From the NCBI GenBank assembly GCA_963711705.1, contig CAVQFM010000015.1, positions 310,001 through 374,000 on the forward strand: DNA of 64,000 nt, in the 5' to 3' direction. Source of the stretch: RYN-230 sp963711705. Lineage in GTDB: Bacteria; Actinomycetota; Actinomycetes; Streptosporangiales; Streptosporangiaceae. The position numbers were made by a program, and so were the translations under genes. Of this stretch, positions 28,799-39,800 are shown in pieces. Below the pieces are notes generated by a model that was not told the DNA's origin, did no database searches, and was given only the letters and a program-made list of their open reading frames with translations. Position 1 is the stretch's first letter. Every line of letters begins with the position of its first letter.

Positions 28799-29475
28799 CT
28801 ACGCGGCTTCTATGTCGGTGCAGATCCACTTGGCGGGCTGGGGTGGGCGGCCTGGCCTGGGGCGTGGGGGCGTGGTGTGCTCCAGGCGGATGGCCAGGGC
28901 TCTGGTGCGGGGCCGGCGGCGATGATGATGGTCATTTCGATCACGCCGGGGGCTGGGTGGGTGGCGAGGACCCGGCGGAGTCGCGGGGGATGACCCGCTG
29001 CCAGCAGCGGGGCCATCCGCTGGATTCTGGATTTGGCGCGCTCGGTGGTCCAGGTGGATAGCTGACGGGGTGGCCGGGTGCCGGCCAGTGACTCGACGAG
29101 GACCTGGGCGAACTGGGTGGCGAAAGCCGGGCGCCCGGCGGTGCCTGACTGGACGGCGGGGCGGGGTTCGCTGCTGGGGCCGGGGCCTTGCCGGGGAGTG
29201 GCACGGGGTGGGCTGGTGGGGCCGGGTCCGCCTGGGGCGGTGCAGTCGGTGGCGGGCGGGTGGTGGTCTGGCCGGGCCGCCGGCATGGGAGTGGCCGGGA
29301 GTGGGGGTAACAGCTCGTCGTCGTAGGGCGGGGCGGTGCTGGGGACGGGCCGCAGGTGCACGGCCGAGGGGTCGGGGAGCGGGCGGCGGGTGACTCTGCG
29401 GGGGCAGCCGCGCCGGCCTGGGTCGCTGGGGTGCGGACCTGAACCTGGCTCACGGGGCGAGGGTGGGGTGGGCAT
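28799..29475 (-). CDS. Rv3235 family protein, apparent frameshift near the C-terminus
   Basis: A Pro-rich N-terminal region of about 110 residues is followed by the conserved core FATQFAQVLVESLAGTRPP, RQLSTWTTERAKSRIQRMAP and GVIEMTIIIAAGP. In this frame the protein ends with an unrelated Pro/Ser tail at 28810. In the -1 frame the family's expected ending appears: RTRALAIRLEHTT and AKWICTDIEAA, with the stop at 28799-28801. A single additional base in the GGGG run at 28909-28912 joins the halves into about 225 residues. The family is actinobacterial, lies near secA, and has no known function. It could be annotated as a pseudogene if the base count is correct. Confidence 0.7.
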
Positions 29476-29681
29476 GGAACCTCCCGGAAATCAGGCAACC
29501 AGGCGGCGGGTCAGGCTGCGGAACGGACCGGCGCAGTGCCGGGGAAGCGCCCTGCGTCTAGCCCGAGTTGTACCGGTGGGCAGTGACATTTCCGCGCGGG
29601 AATGTGGCTGCCCGGGTCTGGGTTGTGACTGGGAGCCGGGCACCCGCCGAGCCCGGGCCCTGTCTTCTCAGGAGAATTGCC

Positions 29682-30860
<1,179 letters not shown>

Positions 30861-30873
30861 CCCCCCGCGTAGC

Positions 30874-30895
30874 CGGGCCGGGAACAGCCGGCCCG
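30874..30895 (+). terminator. stem-loop after moeZ
   Basis: A perfect 8-bp stem, CGGGCCGG and CCGGCCCG, with a 6-base loop (gaacag), starts 13 bases after the moeZ stop and is followed by TTCTC. It is a plausible intrinsic terminator for moeZ, separating it from the gene at 30958. Confidence 0.6.
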
Positions 30896-30957
30896 TTCTC
30901 CGGGCAACCTCACCGTGCGCCCGGTGGCCGGGGACCGCCAGGCCGTAACATGCCGGT

Positions 30958-31824
30958 GTGGCTATGCGTCCGGACGCTCCGGGTGGCGGCGGCGACCCGG
31001 CGCCGGAAGGGGGCAGTACAGCGGATTCCGGGAGCGGGTCACCGCAGGCTGCCCCGGGCCCTGCGCACAGCACCCGGCCGCGACCCGGGCCGTGGCAGTA
31101 CCGCCTGATCCTGGCCGGCCTGGCCGTGGCGCTGGCCGGCCTGGCCGGCTCGCTGGCCGCGGTGGTCGTGAACGCGGCGCCCCGGACATTCAGCCCGGCC
31201 CAGCAGCAGAAGATCACCAGCTGGGAGGTTGGCAAGCGCTGGCGGACCTGGCCGGCCGGGCAGATCTTCCCCGCGGCCATCCCCTACGAGCTGACCGCGG
31301 CCGCGCTGGACAGCCCGGACGGCGTGCGGCTCGCCGCCCGGCGGATCGGGATCGCCCCGCAGGCCTCCTGCGCCTCCGCGGCTGACCGCGCGGCCTCCCG
31401 GGTGCTGGCCCGGCAGGGTTGCGAGGCCATGCTCCGCGCCACCTACCAGGATGCGACCGGTGCGTTCGCGGTCACCATCGGAATTGCCGTGCTGCCCACC
31501 GCGGGCCAGGCCAGCGATTCGGTGCACGCCCTGCCGCAAGGCATCAGCGCCACCCCCGGCGTGCACGCGGTCAGGTTCCGGCACACCCTGGCGGCCGGCT
31601 TCGCCGACCCGGCCCGCCAGCTTTCCCAGGCGATGAGCGCCGGCCCGTACCTGATCATGTCCACGGTCGGTTACGCGGACGGCAGGCACAAGGTCCGGGA
31701 GGCGGCCGACCCCTACGACAAAGACGAGATGCTCAGCCTGGCCAGCGGGCTATCCGACTGGATCGGGTCACGCATCGGGGCCTCCCCGCCCCCGCCGCGC
31801 TGCCCGGGCGGCCCGGCATGCTGA
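30958..31824 (+). CDS. single-pass membrane protein of unknown function, upstream of a mycosin-like protease
   Basis: A 288-residue protein I do not recognise as a named family. Residues 1-45 are a Gly/Pro-rich cytoplasmic tail. A single membrane helix lies at about 49-72 (LILAGLAVALAGLAGSLAAV), and the rest is predicted outside the cell, with three cysteines (in SCASAADRA, QGCEAM and PRCPGG). It overlaps the following subtilase gene by 7 bp, so the two are co-translated and probably act together. The start is GTG 30958; ATG 30964 is possible. TAACAT lies a suitable distance upstream for a -10 of a leaderless transcript, but no -35 is evident. Confidence 0.6.
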   Translation: MAMRPDAPGGGGDPAPEGGSTADSGSGSPQAAPGPAHSTRPRPGPWQYRLILAGLAVALAGLAGSLAAVVVNAAPRTFSPAQQQKITSWEVGKRWRTWPAGQIFPAAIPYELTAAALDSPDGVRLAARRIGIAPQASCASAADRAASRVLARQGCEAMLRATYQDATGAFAVTIGIAVLPTAGQASDSVHALPQGISATPGVHAVRFRHTLAAGFADPARQLSQAMSAGPYLIMSTVGYADGRHKVREAADPYDKDEMLSLASGLSDWIGSRIGASPPPPRCPGGPAC

Positions 31825-33188
31825 CCGCTGCCCGCTGGCCACGGCTGACCGCGGCCGGGTCGCTCCTGCTCGCCCTGGCCGTCAGCGCCCCGCTGGCCAC
31901 CCCGGCCACGCTGGCCCGCGCGGACACTGTGCGCAGCGCCCAGATGTGGGTGCTGGACGCGGTCAGCGCGCCCCAGGCGTGGCCGGTGACCCAGGGCCAG
32001 GGGGCCACCGTCGCGGTCATCGACAGCGGCGTCAACCCGGACGTCTCCGACCTGGCCGGCTCGGTGATCACCGGGCCGGACCTCACCGGGGTGCGCACCC
32101 CCCGGGCCAACCCGAACTGGGGCGTCCACGGGACCTGGATGGCCTCGCTGATCGCCGGGCACGGGCACGACGGCGGCAGCAGCGGCATCATGGGCGTCGC
32201 GCCCCGCGCCAAGGTGCTGTCGATCCGGGTGGTCACCGACCGGCACGATCCCGGCTACGCCGCCTACGAGCGCGAGACGGACAGCCGGGTACAGGGCGCG
32301 CTGGCGCAGGCCATCAGCTACGCCACCCGGCACCGGGTGAGCGTGATCAGCATGTCCCTCGGCTACGGCCAGCCGAGCGCCGTGGTCCGGTCCGCCCTGC
32401 AGGCCGCGCTGGACCACGGCATCGTGGTCGTCGCCTCGTCGGGCAACTCGGGAAACTCGGTCGGTGCCCAGGCGGCCGGGCATGCCCCGTACTCGTTCCC
32501 GGCCGACTATCCCGGCGTGCTCGGGGTCGCGGCCGTGGGCCGCGACGGCACGTCGGCCGGCTTCTCCAGCTTCAACCTCTCGGTCCAGGTCGCCGCGCCC
32601 GGGGTGAACGTGCCCGCGCAAGGCCGGGACGGGCAGTACTGGCTGGTCAGCGGCACGAGCCCGGCCTGCGCGCTGACCGCCGGAGTGGCCGCGCTGATCA
32701 GGGCCAGGTACCCGCACCTGGCCCCCGCCCTGGTGGTGCGGGCCATCACCAGCAGCACCCAGCGCCGGCCGCGCGGTGGCTATGACGACCGGGTCGGTTT
32801 CGGCACGGTGGACGCCGTGGCCGCGCTGACCGCGGCCGGGCAGCTGGCCGGGCATCAGCGGGCCGGGCCGGGCACCGCCACCACGGTCCATTTCGGTGGC
32901 GGGGCCGCGGCCGTGCCGCCCGACCCGGTCCAGCCACGCGGGGTGGGCGGGCTCATCACCGCCATCCTGGCCGGGCTGGGCTGCCTGGTGCTGGCCTGGC
33001 TGACCGCCAGCCGTCTGCGGGCGCTGCGCCGGGCGGGCCGGTCCCGGGGCCAGCACGCGGCGGATCCCCGCCAGCCGCAGCCCGCCTGGCCCGGTCCCCG
33101 GGTGCCCGCGGCGGCCACCCAGCGGGAGGACCCGCAGGAAGCCCCGCGGCCGGCGGCCCCGCCGCAGTGGCCCGGGCCGCGGCCATGA
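31818..33188 (+). CDS. S8 subtilisin family protease, mycosin-like
   Basis: A 456-residue secreted, membrane-anchored serine protease. The signal peptide spans about residues 1-35 (SLLLALAVSAPLATPATLA). The catalytic triad is D69 in VAVIDSGV, H104 in GVHGTWMASL and S281 in SGTSPACALTAGVAAL, with the oxyanion Asn in SSGNSGN. A C-terminal membrane helix (LITAILAGLGCLVLAWL) precedes a cytoplasmic Pro/Arg-rich tail. This layout is that of mycosins (MycP), which serve type VII secretion, yet no EccB-E or WXG100 gene occurs in the window. It is coupled to the upstream membrane protein (7-bp overlap) and the downstream ATL gene (ATGA). Confidence 0.85.
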   Translation: MLTAARWPRLTAAGSLLLALAVSAPLATPATLARADTVRSAQMWVLDAVSAPQAWPVTQGQGATVAVIDSGVNPDVSDLAGSVITGPDLTGVRTPRANPNWGVHGTWMASLIAGHGHDGGSSGIMGVAPRAKVLSIRVVTDRHDPGYAAYERETDSRVQGALAQAISYATRHRVSVISMSLGYGQPSAVVRSALQAALDHGIVVVASSGNSGNSVGAQAAGHAPYSFPADYPGVLGVAAVGRDGTSAGFSSFNLSVQVAAPGVNVPAQGRDGQYWLVSGTSPACALTAGVAALIRARYPHLAPALVVRAITSSTQRRPRGGYDDRVGFGTVDAVAALTAAGQLAGHQRAGPGTATTVHFGGGAAAVPPDPVQPRGVGGLITAILAGLGCLVLAWLTASRLRALRRAGRSRGQHAADPRQPQPAWPGPRVPAAATQREDPQEAPRPAAPPQWPGPRP

Positions 33189-33538
33189 CCAGCCCAGCTG
33201 ACCGCGGGGTCCTGCCGGACTTCGCCAGCCAGGTGCTGGACGTCGCGGACTCGATCCCGCCGGGCCGGGTCATGTCCTACGGTGACATCGCCGAGTACCT
33301 GGGCCAGGGCGGGCCGCGCCAGGTCGGCCGGGTGATGGCGTTGTGGGGCGGCAGCGCGCCCTGGTGGCGGGTGGTGCACGCCGATGGGTCGCTGCTGGCC
33401 GGGCACGAGCGCGCGGCCATCGAGCAGTACCGGGCCGAGGGCACGCCGCTGCGGCTGGACACCAGCGGGCGGCCGTCCCGGGTGGACATCCGCGCCGCCC
33501 GCTGGGACGGCCCGGAAACGCCTGCTGGAGGCGGCTGA
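33185..33538 (+). CDS. alkyltransferase-like protein (ATL, MGMT family)
   Basis: A 117-residue homologue of the C-terminal domain of O6-alkylguanine-DNA alkyltransferases: PGRVMSYGDIAEYLG, GPRQVGRVMALWG, and the active-site loop. The reactive Cys of PCHR is replaced: P59-W60-W61-R62-V63. Proteins with Trp here (ATLs, usually PWHR or PWQR) bind O6-alkylguanine and hand it to nucleotide excision repair instead of repairing it. The ATG overlaps the subtilase stop (ATGA), although a functional link with the protease is doubtful. adnA follows after 139 bp. Confidence 0.88.
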   Translation: MTSPADRGVLPDFASQVLDVADSIPPGRVMSYGDIAEYLGQGGPRQVGRVMALWGGSAPWWRVVHADGSLLAGHERAAIEQYRAEGTPLRLDTSGRPSRVDIRAARWDGPETPAGGG

Positions 33539-33677
33539 ATAGTGGCGTCCGACATGCGGGGGCCCGCGAGCCCGGCGGCTACTGTTCAGCGGCCTCCTAG
33601 GTAGGCTGGCGGCGAACCGGCGGATCCACGGCGAGTCGGCTGCATATGTCGGTAGCCTCTGCTGGAATTCTTCCGAC

Positions 33678-36600
33678 ATGGACCAGCGCCCTGATGCCTA
33701 CCGGCTGCTCCGCCGGCCCGCGCCGCCGGCTGGGCCGCCGCGGCTGGACGAGGCCCAGCGCGCGGTGGTCCGCCACGCCGGCGGCCCGCTGCTGGTACTG
33801 GCCGGCCCGGGCACCGGCAAGACCACGTCGATCGTGGAAACCGTGGTCGAGCGGATCACCGCGCGGCAGATCGACCCGGAGCGGGTGCTGGTCCTGACGT
33901 TCAGCCGCAAGGCCGCGCAGGAACTGCGCGAGCGGATCACCACCCGGCTGCACCGGACTACCCGCCAGCCGCTGGCGCTGACCTTTCACAGCTACGCCTA
34001 CGCCCTGGTCCGCCGGGAGTTCGTGCTGGCCGGGGACGCCCCGCCGACCCTGCTGTCCGGCCCGGAGCAGCTGCTGGAGGTCCGCCGGATGCTCCGTGGT
34101 GAAGCGGCCGGCGCCCAGGCCGTCCCGGGTCACTGGCCGCCGCGCCTCCGGCCCGCGCTGGCCACCCGGGGGTTCGCCGCCGAGCTGCGTGACTTTCTGC
34201 TCCGCGCGGCCGAGCGCGGCCTGGACGGCCAGGGCCTGGCCGGGCTGGGCCGCCGCCGGGACCGCGACGACTGGGTTGCCGCGGGCGGCTTCCTGGACCG
34301 GTACACCGCGCGGTTCGACCTCGCCCCGGTCCCGGCCTACGACTACGCCGAGATCGTGCGGATCGCGGCCGCGCTGCTGAGCCGCGCGGCGACCCGGGAC
34401 CGCGAGCGCAAGGCCTACGACGTGGTGCTGGTGGACGAGTACCAGGACACCGACCCGGCGCAGGAGGCGCTGCTGCACGCGCTGGCCGGTGACGGCCGGG
34501 AACTCATCGCGGTGGGCGACCCGGATCAGTCGATCTACGCGTTCCGTGGCGCGGACACCCACGCGATCGGCCGGTTCCCCGGCCTGTTCCGCACCCCGGA
34601 CGACCGCCCGGCCAGTGTCATCGCGCTGCGCACCTGCCGCCGCAGCGGCCCGGTCCTGCTGGCTGCCTCCCGGCGGGTGGCCGCCCGGCTGCCTGCCGCG
34701 GCCGGCCTGGCCCTCGCGCCGGTGCCCGTGGGCGGCCACCGGGACCTGCGGCCACTGCCCGGCGCGGCGGTGGGCCAGGCCCGGATCCTGATCGCGGCCA
34801 GCGCCAGCCAGGAGGCCGCGGCGATCGCGGACACGCTGCGCCGCGCGCACCTGATCGACGGCGTGCCGTGGTCGGCCATGGCCGTGCTGGTCCGCTCCGC
34901 GGTCCGACAGGTGCCGCTGCTGCGCCGCGGGCTGGCCACCGGCGGCGTGCCCGCCGTGGTCGCCGGGGACGAGCTGCCGCTGGCCGCCGAGCCGGGCGCC
35001 CGGCCACTGCTGGCCCTGCTGCGCTGCGCCCTGCAGCCAGGGACGCTGGATGAGGAGGCCGCCGCCAGCCTGCTGACCGGGCCGCTGGGCGGCACCGACG
35101 CGCTCGGCCTGCGCCGGCTCCGCCGCGAGCTGCACGCGGTGGATGCCGCGGCCGGGCTGCCCCCCGGTGACCGGCCGCTGGCCAGTGCCCTGCGTGACCC
35201 ACGGGAACTCGCCCTGCTGGGCGGGCCCGAGGCGGACGCGGCCCGGCGGGTGGCAGGCCTGCTGGACCTGGCGCAGCGCACCGCGCAGGGCACCACTGGC
35301 GACCCGGGCACCGCGTACGACGTGCTGTGGGCGGTGTGGAACGCGTCCGGGCTCGGCCCGGCCTGGCAGGCGGCCAGCGCGGCCGGCGGGGCCCGCGGCG
35401 AGGCCGCCGACCGGGATCTGGACGCCGTGGTCGCGCTGTTCGACGCCGCGGCCCGGTTCGCGGCCCGGCTGCCCCCCGGGTCGCCGTACCTGTTCCTGGA
35501 CAGCCTGGCCGGCCAGGAGATTCCCGGGGACACGCTGGCCGACCGGGCCCCGGACGGCGAGGCTGTGCGCATCCTCACCGCGCACCGGGCCAAGGGCCTG
35601 GAATGGGACGTGGTCGTGGTCGCCGGGGTGCAGGAGGGCACCTGGCCCGACCTGCGGATGCGATCCTCGCTGCTCGGCATGGACGAGCTGGTGGACGCGG
35701 CCGCCGGCCAGCAGGAACCGGGTGGCCCAGGCAGCGATGCCGCGGCCGCGGCGCTGATCTCCAAGCTGCTCGACGAGGAGCGGCGGCTGTTCTACGTCGC
35801 GGTCACCCGGGCCCGCCGCTCGCTCACCATCACCGCGGTCGGCGGTACGGACAGCGACGAGCGGCCGTCCCGGTTCCTGGCCGAGCTGGCCGGCGATGAC
35901 ATCGAGATCGAGCAGGTCACCTCGGTCGGCCGGCCCTGGCTGTCGCTGCCCGCGCTGACCGCCGAGCTGCGCCGCGCGGCCGCCGACCCGGGCCGGCCGT
36001 GGCCGGTCCGCCAGGCGGCCGCCACCCAGCTGGCCCGGCTCGCGGGCAGCGGGGTGCGCGGCGCCCACCCCCGGCAGTGGTACGCGCTCACCACGCTGTC
36101 TGACCCGGGCCCGGTCTCCGACGGGGTGATCAGGCTGTCACCCTCCCAGGTCGAGTCGTTCACCAAGTGCGGGCTGCGCTGGCTGCTCGAAGCGGCCGCC
36201 GGGGCGGGCGCCCCGGACGTGCTGCGGCACCTCGGCACGGTGATCCACGCGGCGGCGGTACTGGCCGCGCACGGCACCGATGAGCCGGGGATCGGCGAGC
36301 GGATCGACGAGATCTGGCATCACCTGGACTTCGGCAGCGCGTGGTACAGCGAGAAGCAGCGCGAGCTGGCGCACCAGATGGTGACGAAGTTCCTGGCCTG
36401 GCACCGGCGTAACCCACGGGAACTGGTCGCGGTCGAGGAAGACCTCCGGGTCCGGATCGGCCAGGTGGAGATCACCGGCCGGGTGGACCGGCTGGAACGC
36501 GACGCCGCGGGCAGCGGCGTGATCGTCGACCTCAAGACCGGCTCGTCCCGGCCTGCCGACGCCGAGCTGGACCGCAACCCGCAGCTGGGCGTCTACCAGC

Positions 36601-36884
36601 TGGCCATGCTGCTCGGCGCGTTCGAGCGGTTCGGGCTGATCGAGCCGGGCGGCGCGGAACTCGTGCAGATCGGCCGGGCCGGGCTGAAGGCCGAGGTCCG
36701 GGTGCAGCGGCAGCGGGCGCTGGGCGACGATGCCAACCCGGACTGGGCGGAGAGCCTGGTCGAGACGGTGGCCACCGGGATGGCCGGGCCGGTGTTCGGC
36801 GCCACCGCCAACCCGGGCTGCCGGGTCTGCCCGGTCCGCTCGTGCTGCCCGGCCCATCCCGACGGCGCCCAGGTGACCCCGTGA
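33678..36884 (+). CDS. adnA: AdnA-type helicase-nuclease subunit
   Basis: The first subunit of the actinobacterial AdnAB motor-nuclease, which resects DNA double-strand breaks. 1068 residues. UvrD-like motor: Walker A AGPGTGKT (42-49), LTFSRKAAQELRERI, Walker B VDEYQDTDP, GDPDQSIYAFRGAD, TAHRAKGLEWDVVVVAG and LFYVAVTRAR. The C-terminal RecB-type nuclease has D937 in GRVDRLE and D951-L-K953 in VIVDLKTGSS. C-terminal cysteines (SFTKCGLRW, and GCRVCPVRSCCP) fit an AddB-like iron-sulfur staple. It overlaps adnB by GTGA. The gene order matches mycobacterial Rv3202c-Rv3201c. Confidence 0.92.
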   Translation: MDQRPDAYRLLRRPAPPAGPPRLDEAQRAVVRHAGGPLLVLAGPGTGKTTSIVETVVERITARQIDPERVLVLTFSRKAAQELRERITTRLHRTTRQPLALTFHSYAYALVRREFVLAGDAPPTLLSGPEQLLEVRRMLRGEAAGAQAVPGHWPPRLRPALATRGFAAELRDFLLRAAERGLDGQGLAGLGRRRDRDDWVAAGGFLDRYTARFDLAPVPAYDYAEIVRIAAALLSRAATRDRERKAYDVVLVDEYQDTDPAQEALLHALAGDGRELIAVGDPDQSIYAFRGADTHAIGRFPGLFRTPDDRPASVIALRTCRRSGPVLLAASRRVAARLPAAAGLALAPVPVGGHRDLRPLPGAAVGQARILIAASASQEAAAIADTLRRAHLIDGVPWSAMAVLVRSAVRQVPLLRRGLATGGVPAVVAGDELPLAAEPGARPLLALLRCALQPGTLDEEAAASLLTGPLGGTDALGLRRLRRELHAVDAAAGLPPGDRPLASALRDPRELALLGGPEADAARRVAGLLDLAQRTAQGTTGDPGTAYDVLWAVWNASGLGPAWQAASAAGGARGEAADRDLDAVVALFDAAARFAARLPPGSPYLFLDSLAGQEIPGDTLADRAPDGEAVRILTAHRAKGLEWDVVVVAGVQEGTWPDLRMRSSLLGMDELVDAAAGQQEPGGPGSDAAAAALISKLLDEERRLFYVAVTRARRSLTITAVGGTDSDERPSRFLAELAGDDIEIEQVTSVGRPWLSLPALTAELRRAAADPGRPWPVRQAAATQLARLAGSGVRGAHPRQWYALTTLSDPGPVSDGVIRLSPSQVESFTKCGLRWLLEAAAGAGAPDVLRHLGTVIHAAAVLAAHGTDEPGIGERIDEIWHHLDFGSAWYSEKQRELAHQMVTKFLAWHRRNPRELVAVEEDLRVRIGQVEITGRVDRLERDAAGSGVIVDLKTGSSRPADAELDRNPQLGVYQLAMLLGAFERFGLIEPGGAELVQIGRAGLKAEVRVQRQRALGDDANPDWAESLVETVATGMAGPVFGATANPGCRVCPVRSCCPAHPDGAQVTP

Positions 36885-39800
36885 ATTACACCCCCGCCCA
36901 GCTGGCCCGGCTGCTCGGGGTGGCCGAGCCCACCGCCGAGCAGGCCGCGGTGATCGCCGCCCCGCCGCAGCCGCTGGCGGTGATCGCCGGCGCCGGGTCC
37001 GGGAAGAGCGAGACCATGGCGGCCCGGCTCGTCTGGCTGGTCGCCAACGGCCTGGTCCGGCCGGAGCGGGTGCTCGGCCTGACATTCACCCGGAAGGCAG
37101 CGGGCGAGCTCGGCGACCGGGTCCGGGCCCGGCTCGACGGGCTGCGCAGGGCCGGGCTGCGCGGCTCGCAGGCCGATCCGGCCCTGGACGGCGAGCCGGT
37201 GGTGTCCACCTACCACGCCTATGCCGCGCGGCTGGTGGCCGACCACGCGCTGCGCGAGGCGATGGAGCCGACGCTGCGGCTGATCACCCCGGCGGTGGCC
37301 TGGCAGCTCGCCTCCCGGGTGGTGGCCGGCTACGGCGGCCCGATGGACGCGGTGACCTGGTCGCCGCCGGGCGTCACCGCCGCAGTGCTGATGCTGGCCG
37401 GTGAGCTGGCCGAGCACCTGCGCACCCCGGCCGAAGTCACCGACGTGGGGGAGTGGCTGGCGGCGCAGGCCGCCGCCCGGCCCGGGAAGCTGCCCGGCGC
37501 GGTGCGGAAGATCCTGGACTGCCAGCGGACCCGGGAGCAGCTGCTGCCGATGGTGGCCGGCTACGCGCGGGCCAAAGCGGACCGGGAGGTCCTGGACCAC
37601 GGCGACCAGGTGGCGCTGGCGGCCCGGATCGCACACCGCCACCCGGAGGTGGGGGTCTCGGAACGGGGCCGTTACCAGGTCGTGCTGCTCGATGAGTACC
37701 AGGACACCAGCCATGCGCAGCTCGTCCTGCTGCGGGCGCTGTTCGGCAATGGCCATCCGGTGACCGCGGTCGGGGACCCCTGCCAGTCCATCTACGGCTG
37801 GCGCGGGGCCAGCGCCGGCAACCTGCGCCGTTTCCCGCAGGACTTCCCGGTCACCGCGGGCCCGGGCCGGGGACCGGCCCCGGTGCGCATGCTGTCCACC
37901 AGCTTCCGGAACACCGGGCAGGTGCTGGACACGGCGGGCGTGCTCCAGGAGGGGCTGCGCGCGGCCGCACCCGAGGTGCCGCGGCTGGTCCCGCCACCGT
38001 CCCGGGCCGCCCGCGGGCGGGTGGTCTGTGCGCTCACCGAGACGGCCGCCGCCGAGGCGGACTGGGTCGCGGAGCAGGTGGCGGCGCTGCTGGCGCTGCC
38101 GCCCGGTACCGCTCCGGACGGCGGGCCGTGGCTGGATGGCCGGCCGGACGGCATGCACCCGCGGGACGTCGCGGTGCTCTGCCGCAAGCGGTCCCAGTTC
38201 CCGGCGCTGCGCGCCGCGCTGACCGCGCGGGGCATCCCGGTCGAGGTGGTGGGGCTGGGCGGGCTGCTGACCGTGCCCGAGGTAGCCGACATCGTCGCCA
38301 CCCTGCGGGTGCTGCACGATCCCGCTGCCTCCGGCCCGCTGGCCCGGCTGCTCACCGGCCCGCGATGGCGGATCGGCCCGCGTGACCTGGTCGCGCTGGG
38401 CCGCCGGGCCCGGGCGCTGACCCGGGAACAGCGGGCGCACGGCCGGGTGGCCCCGCCCAGCGCCGCCCCGCTCAGCGCCAACCCGGTCAGCGCGGGCCCG
38501 CCCGGTGTGCCGCCGCCCGCCCCGGCCGGGGAGGACGCGCTGGCCCGGGCCATCACCGACCTGACCGCCGACCCGGGCAGCCTGGTGGAGGCCCTGGATG
38601 ACCTGGGCGAGCCAGGGGCCTATTCGCCCGCTGGGTACCAGCGCCTCACCGCGCTCGCCGCCGAACTGCGCGACCTGCGCACCCGGGTGGCCCGCCCGCT
38701 GGCCGACCTGGTCGGGGAGGTGGAACGGGTGCTCGGCCTGGATATCGAGGTGGCCGCCCGGCCGGGGCCGGACCCGGTGACCGCGCGGGCCGATCTGGAC
38801 GCGTTCGCGGACGCCGCGGCGGCCTTCGCCGGCGACCAGGAGGAGCCGACGCTGGGCGCGTTCCTGGCCTACCTGGCCGCGGCCGAGGAAGAGGAGTTCG
38901 GCCTGGAAGCGGGCCGGGTCGGCGACGGCGACGCGGTCACGCTGGCCACCGTGCACGCGGCTAAGGGGCTGCAATGGCCCGCAGTGGTCGTCCCTGGGCT
39001 CTCGGCCGGGAAGCGGGCCCAGGTTTTCCCGGCCAAACCGCGCTACAGCACGCGCTGGACCGACAATGCGCGGCTGGTTCCGTTCAGCTTGCGGGGTGAT
39101 GCCCGTGACCTGCCGGGGCTGCCGGACCTGAGCACGGACGCGCTCGATTCGTTTGCCGCCGCCTGTGCCGCGCGTGATCTCGGCGAGGAACGCCGGCTGG
39201 CCTACGTGGCCGCGACCCGGGCCGCGTTCTGGCTGGCCTGCACCGGTTACTGGTGGGGGGACGCGGCGTCGCCGCTGGGGCCGTCGGTGTTCCTGACGGA
39301 GGTGCGCGCGGCCTGCGAGGCGGGCGCGGGCACGGTGGCGCAGTGGGCCGCCGAGCCGGCCGAAGACGCCGAGAACCCGGCGCTGGCCGAGCCGGCCGCG
39401 GCCAGCTGGCCTGCGGAGCCAGCGGGCCCGCGGCAGGAAGCCGTGCAGCAGGCCGCGGACCTGGTGCAGGCGGCGCTGGCGGGCCGCCGCGCGGGCGGTG
39501 CGGCGCGGCAGGCGCCGGGCGGGCGGTGCGGCGCCGGGCGAGGGCCCGGGTGATCTGGCGGGCGGCGCGGCGCTGAGCGGCGCGGCGCTGAGCGACGCGG
39601 ACCGCGCCCTGGTCGAGGCCTGGCGGCGGGACACCGAACTGCTGCTCGCCGAGCGGGAGGAATGGCGCAGCGAGGCGGCCGGGGCGGTCTGGCTGCCGCC
39701 GCGGCTGTCGGTGTCCTCGCTGGTGGTGATGGCCCGCGACCCGGGCGAGCTGGCCCGGCAGATCCGCCGGCCGATGCCGCGCCCGCCGGCCCCGCAGGCC

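Noticed and set aside
33539..33677. separate small gene between the ATL and adnA genes
   Set aside because: No open frame with a ribosome-binding site and family match; a TAGGCT string may be part of the adnA promoter, but no -35 was found at a proper distance.
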